From positions 1 to 5,613 of the forward strand of contig JAJQIE010000135.1 in the NCBI GenBank assembly GCA_021199395.1: a stretch of DNA of 5,613 nt. Reading direction: 5' to 3'. Made by a program: the position numbers and the translations under genes. This stretch comes from Lachnospiraceae bacterium. GTDB lineage: Bacteria > Bacillota > Clostridia > Lachnospirales > Lachnospiraceae. Below, in pieces: positions 1 through 5,477 of the stretch. Each line of letters opens with the position of its first letter. Positions within the stretch are counted from its first letter, which is position 1. The notes under the pieces were generated by a model, which was given only the letters and a program-made list of their open reading frames with translations, did no database searches and was not told the origin of the DNA.

Positions 1-1224
1 GAAGAACTCAAGGGTCTGGCGGAGGCGTGCGGGATGGAAGCCGCAGCGAATGTGACGCAGAAGCCGCCGACGGTAAACAGCGCGTTCTATGTCGGTACGG
101 GAAAGGTCGGGGAAATTCAGAGGACTGTGGAGCTGACAGGAGCGGACTGTGTTGTATTTGATAATTCTCTGAAGCCGTCCCAGCAAAGAAATCTGCAGCG
201 TGAGCTGGATGTTCCGGTAATGGATCGGACGAACCTGATTTTGGAAATTTTCGAAAAGAGAGCGCGGACAAAGGAGGCGCGACTGCAGGTAGAGAGTGCC
301 AACCTGCAGTATCTGCTGCCGCGGCTGGTCGGTATGCGCGAGGCGCTGTCCCGGCAGGGCGGCGGCGCTGGAGCCGGAGGCGGCGCTGGAGCGGGCGGAG
401 GGCTCGCCAATCGTGGAGCCGGTGAGAAAAAGCTGGAACTGGATCGCCGGAAAATCGAAAAGCGGCTCAGCGAGCTCAGAAAGGATCTGGAGGCGATCGA
501 GCAGGATCGTGTGACCCAGCGCCAGCAGCGTTCAAGGAGTGAGCTTCCATCGGTAGCGCTGGTAGGATATACCAATGCTGGAAAATCTACTTTGTTAAAC
601 CGGATGCTGGATTTCTATATGGGGGATGAGGAGAAAAAGGTAATGGAGAAGGATATGCTCTTTGCCACGCTGGATACCACAGTCCGCCGGATTTCTCCGG
701 GAGATAACCGCGATTTTCTGCTTTCAGATACGGTTGGCTTTATCGACCGGCTTCCGCATACGCTTATCAGGGCGTTCCGCTCTACGCTTGCGGAAGCGTG
801 CGGCGCGGATCTGTTGCTTCTGGTGGCAGATTGTTCTGACCCGCATTACAGAGAGCAGATCCAGGTAACTGAGGATACGCTTCGTGAGCTTGAGGCGGAA
901 AAAATCCCCCGTCTTTATATTATGAACAAGGCGGATCTGGTGATGGCCGAAGGAGAGCTTCCGAAAATAATCGGAGACAGGATTTTTATGTCGGCCAGGG
1001 ACGGAATCGGCATGGAGCAGCTGCTCGATCTGATCCGGGAGAAGCTGTTTGCGGATTATGTGGACTGTGAGATGCTGATTCCCTACTCGGACGGAGCCGC
1101 GGTCGCCTATCTGAAGGATCACGCGGTTGTCAGCGCACTGGAATATGAGCCTGGGGGAGTTGCGCTGAAGCTGCTCTGCAAAAAAAGCGACGCCGGACGA
1201 TACCGGAAATACCGCACAGCGTAG
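1..1224 (+). CDS. hflX: HflX ribosome-associated GTPase (5'-truncated by the window)
   Basis: The reading frame is open from base 1, and the residues before the first in-window ATG (base 34) already fit the HflX N-terminal domain, so the true start lies upstream. HflX is a cytoplasmic GTPase that binds the 50S subunit and splits stalled or hibernating ribosomes, notably under heat stress. In order: the HflX N-domain with YVGTGKVGEI and FDNSLKPSQQRNLQ; the DRTNLILEIFEKRA helix; a Gly-rich linker; the NRGAGEKKLELDRR coiled-coil segment; then the G domain. G1 is GYTNAGKST (565-591), G2 ATLDTT (664-681), G3 DTVG (727-738), G4 NKAD (925-936) and G5 SA (991-996). A typical small C-terminal domain follows, ending in TAG. 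All nucleotide-binding motifs are intact. The oddity is the linker, lengthened by an 18-bp duplication at 361-396. Family identification is very secure. Confidence 0.96.
   Translation, partial: EELKGLAEACGMEAAANVTQKPPTVNSAFYVGTGKVGEIQRTVELTGADCVVFDNSLKPSQQRNLQRELDVPVMDRTNLILEIFEKRARTKEARLQVESANLQYLLPRLVGMREALSRQGGGAGAGGGAGAGGGLANRGAGEKKLELDRRKIEKRLSELRKDLEAIEQDRVTQRQQRSRSELPSVALVGYTNAGKSTLLNRMLDFYMGDEEKKVMEKDMLFATLDTTVRRISPGDNRDFLLSDTVGFIDRLPHTLIRAFRSTLAEACGADLLLLVADCSDPHYREQIQVTEDTLRELEAEKIPRLYIMNKADLVMAEGELPKIIGDRIFMSARDGIGMEQLLDLIREKLFADYVDCEMLIPYSDGAAVAYLKDHAVVSALEYEPGGVALKLLCKKSDAGRYRKYRTA
361..396 (+). repeat. 18-bp tandem duplication inside hflX (Gly/Ala-rich linker)
   Basis: Two adjacent 18-base units (361-378 and 379-396) share GGCGGCGCTGGAGC and differ only in the last few bases. 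Each encodes GGAGAG, giving RQGGG-AGAGGG-AGAGGG-LANRGAG where most HflX proteins have a much shorter glycine loop (SRQGGGxGxxGxGE). The unit is a multiple of three, so the reading frame is kept. The likely origin is replication slippage in a GC-rich, low-complexity stretch; the effect on the protein is unknown. Confidence 0.85.
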
Positions 1225-1230
1225 GCTTTT

Positions 1231-1270
1231 AACAGACTGATTTCCGGCACACTGGCAGCATCTGTTTTTT
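1231..1270 (+). terminator. Probable intrinsic terminator of hflX
   Basis: Seven bases after the hflX stop codon, AACAGA-CTG (1231-1239) can pair with CAG-(CA bulge)-TCTGTT (1256-1266). The T-run at 1265-1270 follows directly. The stem is bulged and only moderately stable, and the sequence overlaps the stop codon of the convergent regulator gene (TAA on the minus strand at 1271-1269). The convergent arrangement makes a terminator here expected. On the minus strand no good U-tract follows, so this would serve mainly hflX. Confidence 0.5.
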
Positions 1271-1610
1271 ACAGATCCGCCTCCGGAGGAGCAGAGGCAT
1301 CAGTTTCTGATACATTTGCGTCTGCATTTTTGGAGATTGCGGCCGCCTGGACGCTTGCGCTTTTCTGGGCATCGCCGGCCGGAGAGTTGGGTGGGACAAA
1401 TTCCAGAAGATCCTCGATACGGCAGTCTAATACCGTACAAAGTCTGGCAAGCACCGCCGTATCCAGCCGGGCGATGTCGTTATTGCAATAGTGATTGATT
1501 TGCGTCCGCTGCATTTCGGCGCGGTGGGAAAGCTTGTTTTTGCTGATATTCTTTTCCCGGATCAGTTCCCCAAGATGGATACGGATGTATCCATAATCGT
1601 TGTCTTCCAT
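1269..1610 (-). CDS. Small Cro/C1-type helix-turn-helix regulator (HTH_26-like)
   Basis: 113-residue protein. Residues ~9-72 form a single XRE-type DNA-binding domain of the HTH_26 kind: LGELIREKNISKNKLSHRAEMQRTQINHY is the HTH core, followed by LDTAVLARLCTVLDCRIEDLLEFVP, the usual C-terminal helices of this family. Such proteins are small cytoplasmic repressors or activators; the target is not known. I start at base 1610 because GAGGAGG lies 8 bases before this ATG; the frame is open further upstream (Met at 1775), but that stretch is translated repeat DNA. The family normally ends near residue 72-75; here an Ala/Ser/Asp-rich tail of ~38 residues, probably disordered, is added. The gene converges on hflX and diverges from the ATPase gene, which makes the ATPase promoter a candidate target (inference). 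Confidence 0.85.
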   Translation of the reverse strand: MEDNDYGYIRIHLGELIREKNISKNKLSHRAEMQRTQINHYCNNDIARLDTAVLARLCTVLDCRIEDLLEFVPPNSPAGDAQKSASVQAAAISKNADANVSETDASAPPEADL

Positions 1611-1618
1611 GCATATAT

Positions 1619-1625
1619 CCTCCTC
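1619..1625 (-). promoter_or_regulatory. Ribosome binding site fixing the regulator start
   Basis: On the minus strand GAGGAGG is followed by 8 bases and the ATG at 1610-1608. This near-perfect Shine-Dalgarno sequence decides against the longer in-frame reading that would begin at 1775, whose extra 55 residues come from the repeat element. Confidence 0.85.
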
Positions 1626-1639
1626 ATTTGTTTTATGAA

Positions 1640-1778
1640 AATGTGACGCCCGTTTTGCGCCGACCGGAGCGAAGCGTAGATACCGGCGGCGATGACGAGG
1701 CGCTGAACGTCTAGTAGACGTTCGTTTAGCGCCGACCGAAGCGTAGATGCGAAGCACAGAGTCATCGGCTTTCACATT
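1640..1778. repeat. Repeat/MITE-like palindromic element in the regulator-ATPase gap
   Basis: The ~139-bp segment is bounded by the inverted heptamers AATGTGA (1640-1646) and TCACATT (1772-1778); the match continues imperfectly inward and outward (about 12 of 16 positions). Inside, GCGCCGACCG and AAGCGTAGAT occur twice, adjacent at 1729-1748 and separated by GAGCG at 1657-1681. Between the copies lies a perfect inverted repeat, GAACGTCTA-G-TAGACGTTC (1705-1723), extended by GCGCT/AGCGC (1700-1704 and 1728-1732) with a 4-base bulge. No transposase and no clear target-site duplication are visible. The structure suggests a non-autonomous repeat that would recur elsewhere in the genome, which this window cannot show. 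Confidence 0.55.
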
Positions 1779-1785
1779 GTAGTGG

Positions 1786-1803
1786 TGCTCGCATCAGCGA
1801 GCA
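1786..1803. repeat. Short perfect hairpin, 7-bp stem and 4-base loop
   Basis: TGCTCGC-ATCA-GCGAGCA is a perfect GC-rich hairpin a few bases beyond the larger repeat element. No T-run follows on either strand, so it is a poor terminator. It may be the edge of the neighbouring repeat or an independent small palindrome. Confidence 0.5.
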
Positions 1804-1811
1804 TGGGGATT

Positions 1812-1821
1812 TACTATAGTA
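1812..1821. repeat. 10-bp palindrome TACTATAGTA, partly repeated at 1891-1898
   Basis: TACTATAGTA is a perfect palindrome; its first eight bases recur in the same orientation at 1891-1898. On the minus strand the first copy gives TATAGT (1818-1813), 17 bases from TTCACG (1841-1836), which could be a weak promoter for the regulator gene with a ~195-base leader through the repeat element. This is only a possibility. The remaining bases up to about 1945 show nothing I can identify. Confidence 0.3.
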
Positions 1822-1950
1822 TGCACAACCTGGAGCGTGAAATACAGTTCTAAGAAATCTGAGCAGACATCTTGCACATGCTTTCTTCTGTACTATAGCC
1901 TGTCGGAAGCTATGAATGTAACAAGCGACTGATAATGTAAAAGCGCAGTC

Positions 1951-1978
1951 TTGACAAGACCGGGAATTTGGCTAAAAT
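1951..1978 (+). promoter_or_regulatory. Sigma-A-type promoter of the ATPase gene
   Basis: A perfect TTGACA (1951-1956) is separated by 16 bases from TAAAAT (1973-1978), five of six matches to the -10 consensus. Transcription would start near 1985, leaving a ~30-base leader with the ribosome binding site AAAGGAGG at 2001-2008. The -35 box also lies in a small inverted repeat, GTCTT-GAC-AAGAC (1948-1960). Confidence 0.7.
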
Positions 1979-2003
1979 AAGATTACGTCGTATATTAGCC
2001 AAA
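1967..2003. promoter_or_regulatory. Operator-like 9-bp inverted repeat over the ATPase promoter
   Basis: TTTGGCTAA (1967-1975) and TTAGCCAAA (1995-2003) are perfect inverted copies separated by 19 bases. The left arm overlaps the predicted -10 box; the right arm ends inside the ribosome binding site. As the left arm would lie upstream of the predicted transcription start, the pair is better explained as a DNA-binding site for a dimeric or paired regulator than as an mRNA hairpin. The binding protein is unknown; the adjacent divergent HTH regulator is the simplest candidate. Confidence 0.5.
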
Positions 2004-2014
2004 GGAGGTTTCTG

Positions 2015-3238
2015 ATGAATTATATAAAAAGAGATATAGAAAGCAAAATCCTTTCTCTTTCTAAGGAATACGCCTGTCTTTTGATCACAGGGCCACGCCA
2101 GGTTGGAAAGACCACAATGCTGCTGCAGTTGATGGCACCTGAACGAAATTATGTGACGTTGGATGATATGGAAGAACGGAAGCTGGCAAAAAATGATCCG
2201 GCTCTCTTTCTGCAGATGCATGACCTGCCGATTCTTATTGATGAAGTGCAGTATGCGCCCGAACTTTTTTCCTATATTAAAATTGACATTGATAATGGAG
2301 CCGCCCCCGGTTCCTTCTGGTTGACCGGCTCTCAGGCGTTTCGGATGATGGAACTTGCGCAGGAGTCATTGGCGGGACGAACTGCCCTGCTGCACATGCC
2401 CAGTCTTTCCCAGCATGAGGTTTATGGTTCGGGAGAGTGTACGCCTTTCGCGGTAGAGCAGAAGACTTTGAAGACACGAAAAACCACTGGAACGCCGACC
2501 GGTCTGGAAGGTATTTACCAACGGATCTGGAAGGGTTCGCTTCCCGGATATGTCAGTGGGAAATTTACCGACCGTAATGTATTTTATTCCAGCTATTTAC
2601 AAACCTATATTGATCGGGATGTCAGTGAACTGCTGGCTCTGACAGATAAGCTTCTGTTTCAGGATTTTATTCGCGCAGCGGCATGTCGGGCTGGACAAAT
2701 GCTCAATATTCATGATATTGCCCGGGATACAGGTGTGTCGGATGATACGGCAAAACGCTGGCTGCAGGTGCTGGAGAAGTCCGATATTATTTTTTACCTG
2801 AGACCATATTCGAACAATCTCCTGAAAAGGACAGTGAAAACACCAAAGATGTATTTCTTTGATACGGGACTGGTCACATACCTGACCCGCTATAGCTCTC
2901 CGGACATTTTGCAGAACGGGGCAATCAGTGGCGCTATTCTGGAGAACTATGTGGTGTCGGAAATTTTGAAGGGGTATCAAAATAATGCGCAGGATTGCCT
3001 GCTCTGGTACTATCGGGACAAGAACAGCAATGAGATTGATATGGTGATGGAAAGTGACGGACAGCTCCATCCGCTGGAAATCAAACGGTCTGTGAATCCC
3101 GGCAGCGGGCTGGCGGGGGCGTTTTCCGTATTGGATAAAGGCTCTGTTCCCCGTGGAACAGGCGCTGTACTTTGTATGCGTCCAGAGCTTTCCGCTGTCA
3201 ATTCTCAGAATTATATCGTCCCAATCTGGATGATATAG
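2015..3238 (+). CDS. AAA_14/DUF4143 ATPase with PD-(D/E)XK-like C-terminus
   Basis: 407-residue protein, full length for the family. The N-terminal AAA_14 domain has Walker A GPRQVGKTT (residues 26-34), Walker B PILIDEVQ (72-79) and a sensor-1-like WLTGSQ (102-107). The DUF4143 region follows: the SLPGY and YIDRDVSELL segments, a winged-helix-like stretch LNIHDIARDTGVSDDTAKRWL (from ~230), and a C-terminal E340-x-D342...E355-x-K357 arrangement that matches the nuclease-like fold seen in this family. These ATPases are common, variably present bacterial genes whose biological role is largely unresolved; ATP binding is a safe prediction, nuclease activity is not. ATG 2015 follows AAAGGAGG by 6 bases. 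The gene is monocistronic with its own promoter and is visibly more AT-rich than hflX and mutY, consistent with acquisition by transfer. It has no signal peptide and is presumably cytoplasmic. Confidence 0.92.
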   Translation: MNYIKRDIESKILSLSKEYACLLITGPRQVGKTTMLLQLMAPERNYVTLDDMEERKLAKNDPALFLQMHDLPILIDEVQYAPELFSYIKIDIDNGAAPGSFWLTGSQAFRMMELAQESLAGRTALLHMPSLSQHEVYGSGECTPFAVEQKTLKTRKTTGTPTGLEGIYQRIWKGSLPGYVSGKFTDRNVFYSSYLQTYIDRDVSELLALTDKLLFQDFIRAAACRAGQMLNIHDIARDTGVSDDTAKRWLQVLEKSDIIFYLRPYSNNLLKRTVKTPKMYFFDTGLVTYLTRYSSPDILQNGAISGAILENYVVSEILKGYQNNAQDCLLWYYRDKNSNEIDMVMESDGQLHPLEIKRSVNPGSGLAGAFSVLDKGSVPRGTGAVLCMRPELSAVNSQNYIVPIWMI

Positions 3239-3252
3239 AAAACAGTTTTTCT

Positions 3253-3280
3253 GAAAAAGTATGCGGCTTAGAACTTTTTC
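3253..3280. terminator. AT-rich inverted repeat after the ATPase gene, possible weak terminator
   Basis: GAAAAAGT (3253-3260) and ACTTTTTC (3273-3280) are perfect inverted copies around a 12-base loop, 15 bases after the ATPase stop codon. The stem is A/T-rich and its T-run forms the stem itself, so termination would be weak; the symmetry could work in both directions. The right arm also contains the AC of the proposed -35 element for the downstream amidase gene. Confidence 0.3.
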
Positions 3281-3300
3281 CCATATCTGTTCATACATTG
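3272..3300 (+). promoter_or_regulatory. Possible late-sporulation (sigma-K/sigma-E-like) promoter of the amidase gene
   Basis: CATACATTG (3292-3300) resembles the -10 elements of mother-cell sigma factors (sigma-K CATAnnnTA, sigma-E CATACAnT). AACT (3272-3275) lies 16 bases upstream, matching the short AC-containing -35 of sigma-K. Start would be near 3307, just before the GGGAG ribosome binding site at 3318-3322. These consensus sequences are degenerate, so the match alone is weak; the CwlC-like nature of the gene gives it support. Confidence 0.4.
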
Positions 3301-3328
3301 AGTAAGAATAAGAATATGGGAGACTGTT

Positions 3329-4165
3329 ATGGCTAAAGTGATTTTGGACGCCGGGCACGGTGGAGCCGAGCCGGGGGCGGTGTTTGATGGACGGCGGGAG
3401 AAGGATGACAATTTGCGTCTGGTCCTTGCCATTGGAGATATTCTGGAGGACAATGGCGTGGAGGTGGTATATACCAGGACTGAGGATGTGTACGATACGC
3501 CGCTGCAAAAAGCGCAGATTGCCAATGTGGAGGGCGGAGATTTCTTTCTTTCGATTCATCGGAATTCCAGCCCGGAAGCCGACCAGTATTCCGGGGTGCA
3601 GTCGCTGGTCTATGACCTGTCGGGTGAAAAGGTGGCCATGGCGGAGGCGATCAATGAGGAGCTTGCGGAGGTCGGCTTCCGGGATCTGGGAGTGATCGAG
3701 CGCCCGGATCTGATCGTGCATAAAAGGACGCAGATGCCCGCGGTTCTGGTGGAAGCCGGGTTTATAAATACGGAGGCGGATAACCAGCTTTTTGACGAAC
3801 GGTTTGACGCGGTGGCGGAAGCGATCGCGGGCGGGATACTGAGTACGCTGGAAAAAAAGGAAGGCGCAGGCTTCGGGGAGTCCGGCCTTGCTCCGGGTGA
3901 TCCCGGAAATGGTATGGCTGGAGGCGCTTCAGAGCCTGCCGGTACACAGCGCCTGTACCGGGTGCAGACCGGCGCTTTCCGTGACCGCGCGTATGCCGAG
4001 GATCTGCTTTACAGGCTTTTGCAGCAGAATTATCCTGCTTTCCTTCTCTATGACGACGGTTTGTATAAGGTGCAGGTGGGAGCTTTTGCCAGACTTGAAA
4101 ATGCGATTCAGATGGAGTCTGCTCTGCGGAGAGCCGGATATTCCACCTTTATCACAACCGAATAA
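3329..4165 (+). CDS. CwlC-like N-acetylmuramoyl-L-alanine amidase with SPOR domain
   Basis: 278-residue zinc amidase that cleaves the bond between muramic acid and the stem peptide of peptidoglycan. The Amidase_3 domain spans residues 1-175, with zinc ligands H10 (DAGHGG), E24 (RREKDD) and H77 (SIHRNS) and catalytic E142 (VEAGF). A Gly/Pro-rich linker (~176-207) leads to a C-terminal SPOR domain (~209-277), recognisable from its paired YRVQTGAF and YKVQVGAF strands, which binds denuded glycan. The protein starts directly at the first beta-strand with no signal peptide or membrane segment. This matches Bacillus subtilis CwlC, a sigma-K-dependent amidase made in the mother cell and acting in mother-cell lysis; a sporulation role here is inferred from that likeness. 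GGGAG precedes the ATG by 6 bases. It lies 62 bases before mutY on the same strand. Confidence 0.93.
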   Translation: MAKVILDAGHGGAEPGAVFDGRREKDDNLRLVLAIGDILEDNGVEVVYTRTEDVYDTPLQKAQIANVEGGDFFLSIHRNSSPEADQYSGVQSLVYDLSGEKVAMAEAINEELAEVGFRDLGVIERPDLIVHKRTQMPAVLVEAGFINTEADNQLFDERFDAVAEAIAGGILSTLEKKEGAGFGESGLAPGDPGNGMAGGASEPAGTQRLYRVQTGAFRDRAYAEDLLYRLLQQNYPAFLLYDDGLYKVQVGAFARLENAIQMESALRRAGYSTFITTE

Positions 4166-4172
4166 AGGTCTT

Positions 4173-4199
4173 TTGTTTTTGAAAAAATGGTGGTACACT
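4173..4199 (+). promoter_or_regulatory. Weak extended -10 promoter candidate for mutY
   Basis: TACACT (4194-4199) is preceded by TGG, giving an extended -10 motif, and TTGTTT (4173-4178) lies 15 bases upstream. Both hexamers are imperfect. Start would be near 4206, which suits translation from ATG 4228 better than from ATG 4207. Read-through from the amidase gene is equally possible. Confidence 0.3.
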
Positions 4200-4215
4200 G
4201 TATGAGATGAAAACC

Positions 4216-4220
4216 GGAGA
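4216..4220 (+). promoter_or_regulatory. Ribosome binding site favouring ATG 4228 for mutY
   Basis: GGAGA is followed by 7 bases and ATG 4228. The earlier in-frame ATG at 4207 has no purine-rich Shine-Dalgarno sequence at a suitable distance and would add only seven residues (MKTGDKK) before the conserved start. Confidence 0.65.
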
Positions 4221-4227
4221 TAAAAAG

Positions 4228-5439
4228 ATGGAAAAAGAACTTTTACGACAGATACAGGAACCCCTGATAAAATGGTTTGATAAAAATGCGCGGGTGCTTC
4301 CATGGCGGGAGCACCCGTTGCCGTATTATGTCTGGGTATCAGAGATTATGCTGCAGCAGACGCGGGTGGAGGCAGTCAAACCATATTTTGCCAGATTTAC
4401 GGAAGCACTGCCGAATGTCCGGGCTTTGGCGGACTGTCCGGAGGATCAGCTTCTGAAGCTGTGGGAAGGGCTGGGCTATTACAACCGTGTTCGGAATATG
4501 CAGAAGGCCGCAAGGCAGGTGGTGGAGCAGTATGATGGATGCCTGCCGGGGCGCTATGAGGAGCTGCTGCGGCTTCCGGGGATCGGCAGCTATACGGCGG
4601 GAGCTATCGCTTCCATTGCCTGCGGGGAGGCCGTGCCTGCGGTAGACGGCAATGTGCTTCGCGTGCTTGGCCGGATCACGGAAAATGACGGGGACATTTC
4701 GAAGCAGGCGGTAAAGAAAAGCGTGGAGGAGGCGTTGCTTGCGGTGATGCCGCAGGATCGTCCGGGAAGCTTCAACCAGGCGCTGATGGAGCTGGGCGCA
4801 ATGGTCTGTGTGCCAAATGGTTTTCCTTCCTGCGATTTATGCCCTGTCGGCCATCTGTGCCGGGCAAATCTGGACGGGCGGCAGACAGAGTTCCCGGTAA
4901 AGGCTCCCAAAAAACCGCGTCGGATCGAGGAGCGCACGGTTCTGGTGATCCGGGACAGCTCGCGTGCCGCGCTGCGCCGACGCCCGGAGCGCGGCCTGCT
5001 GGCGGGGCTTTATGAGCTGCCAAACTGGGAGGGACATCTGACACAGCAGGAAGCGCTTGACAGAGCTGAGGAAAGCGGATTTTCACCCGTCCGGATCCAG
5101 CCCCTTTCCGCGGCCAGGCATATATTCAGCCATGTGGAATGGGATATGATCGGATATCTGATATTCGTAGAGGATTGCGGGGAGCCAGAGACGGGTCAGG
5201 CGAAAGCGGATTGCAAGGAGCTGTGTGCGGAGCAGGAAAAACCGGATTGCGTGGAGCTGCGTGCGGGTCAGGCGAAAGCGAATCACAGGAACCGGCGCGC
5301 AGAGCAGGTGGAAAGCGGACATCCGGAGGAAAATCGCATACTGTGTATCGAGCCGGAGCGAATCCGGCGGGATTACCCGATACCGGCGGCGTTTGCCGCG
5401 TATACGAAAGCTCTGTTCCAGATTTTCGAAGAGGGTTGA
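4228..5439 (+). CDS. mutY: A/G-specific adenine glycosylase MutY
   Basis: Base-excision repair enzyme that removes adenine mispaired with 8-oxoguanine. Numbered from ATG 4228 (403 residues; an alternative ATG at 4207 adds seven). The N-terminal domain has LPWR, the SEIMLQQT segment with catalytic E39, the helix-hairpin-helix LPGIGSYTAG (116-125), and VDGNVLRV with catalytic D140. The 4Fe-4S ligands are C194, C202, C205 and C211. The C-terminal NUDIX-like 8-oxoG-recognition domain shows GLLAGLYELPN and the FSH motif (F300-S301-H302). All catalytic and lesion-recognition elements are intact, so the enzyme should work. The oddity is a 48-residue block of four degenerate 12-residue repeats at 321-368, between YLIFVED and the last conserved segment RILCIEPERIRRDYPIPAAF, which makes the protein longer than a usual MutY of about 350 residues. 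It lies co-directionally 62 bases after the amidase gene. Confidence 0.96.
   Translation: MEKELLRQIQEPLIKWFDKNARVLPWREHPLPYYVWVSEIMLQQTRVEAVKPYFARFTEALPNVRALADCPEDQLLKLWEGLGYYNRVRNMQKAARQVVEQYDGCLPGRYEELLRLPGIGSYTAGAIASIACGEAVPAVDGNVLRVLGRITENDGDISKQAVKKSVEEALLAVMPQDRPGSFNQALMELGAMVCVPNGFPSCDLCPVGHLCRANLDGRQTEFPVKAPKKPRRIEERTVLVIRDSSRAALRRRPERGLLAGLYELPNWEGHLTQQEALDRAEESGFSPVRIQPLSAARHIFSHVEWDMIGYLIFVEDCGEPETGQAKADCKELCAEQEKPDCVELRAGQAKANHRNRRAEQVESGHPEENRILCIEPERIRRDYPIPAAFAAYTKALFQIFEEG
5188..5331 (+). repeat. Four degenerate 36-bp tandem repeats inside mutY
   Basis: Units at 5188-5223, 5224-5259, 5260-5295 and 5296-5331 encode ETGQAKADCKEL, CAEQEKPDCVEL, RAGQAKANHRNR and RAEQVESGHPEE. Units 1 and 3 share an exact 17-base run (5192-5208 and 5264-5280), and units 1 and 2 share GGATTGC and GGAGCTG at equal positions. 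A half unit (EDCGEP, 5170-5187) precedes them and looks like the ancestral seed. The period is 12 codons, so the frame is kept. The copies have diverged, so the expansion is not very recent. Confidence 0.85.
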
Positions 5440-5464
5440 ACATTTTATAAAATTTTAATATAAT
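5436..5464 (+). promoter_or_regulatory. Sigma-A-type promoter overlapping the mutY stop codon
   Basis: TTGAAC (5436-5441) and a perfect TATAAT (5459-5464) are separated by the ideal 17 bases, in a strongly A/T-rich stretch. The -35 box contains the mutY stop codon TGA (5437-5439). Transcription would start near 5471, immediately before the hairpin at 5478-5525 and the partial gene that follows. Confidence 0.65.
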
Positions 5465-5477
5465 GATTTAAGCGACA

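Noticed and set aside
117..575. 152-codon minus-strand open frame within hflX, very Ser/Arg/Pro-rich
   Set aside because: Antisense to conserved GTPase sequence; the composition is the complement of Gly/Ala/Arg codons.
1260..1276. ATCTGT-TTTTT-ACAGAT hairpin as a separate terminator
   Set aside because: The T-run is in its loop and no T-run follows the stem; the alternative pairing that places the T-run after the stem (1231-1270) is the better terminator.
1611..1775. N-terminal extension of the regulator (Met at 1775)
   Set aside because: The extra 55 residues are translated repeat DNA, and a strong GAGGAGG ribosome binding site precedes the ATG at 1610.
1803..1853. Small 16-codon plus-strand frame (MGIYYSMHNLEREIQF)
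   Set aside because: No ribosome binding site and no supporting features; chance frame in intergenic DNA.
2597..3721. 374-codon open frame on the minus strand across the end of the ATPase gene and the start of the amidase gene
   Set aside because: It lies antisense to two well-identified genes, has no recognisable domain, no ribosome binding site that I can see, and an odd Ile/His/Gln-rich composition typical of a reverse-frame shadow.
4839..5322. Minus-strand open frames antisense to the 3' half of mutY
   Set aside because: They overlap the conserved Fe-S and NUDIX-like coding sequence, and their apparent repeats simply mirror the 36-bp repeats of mutY.
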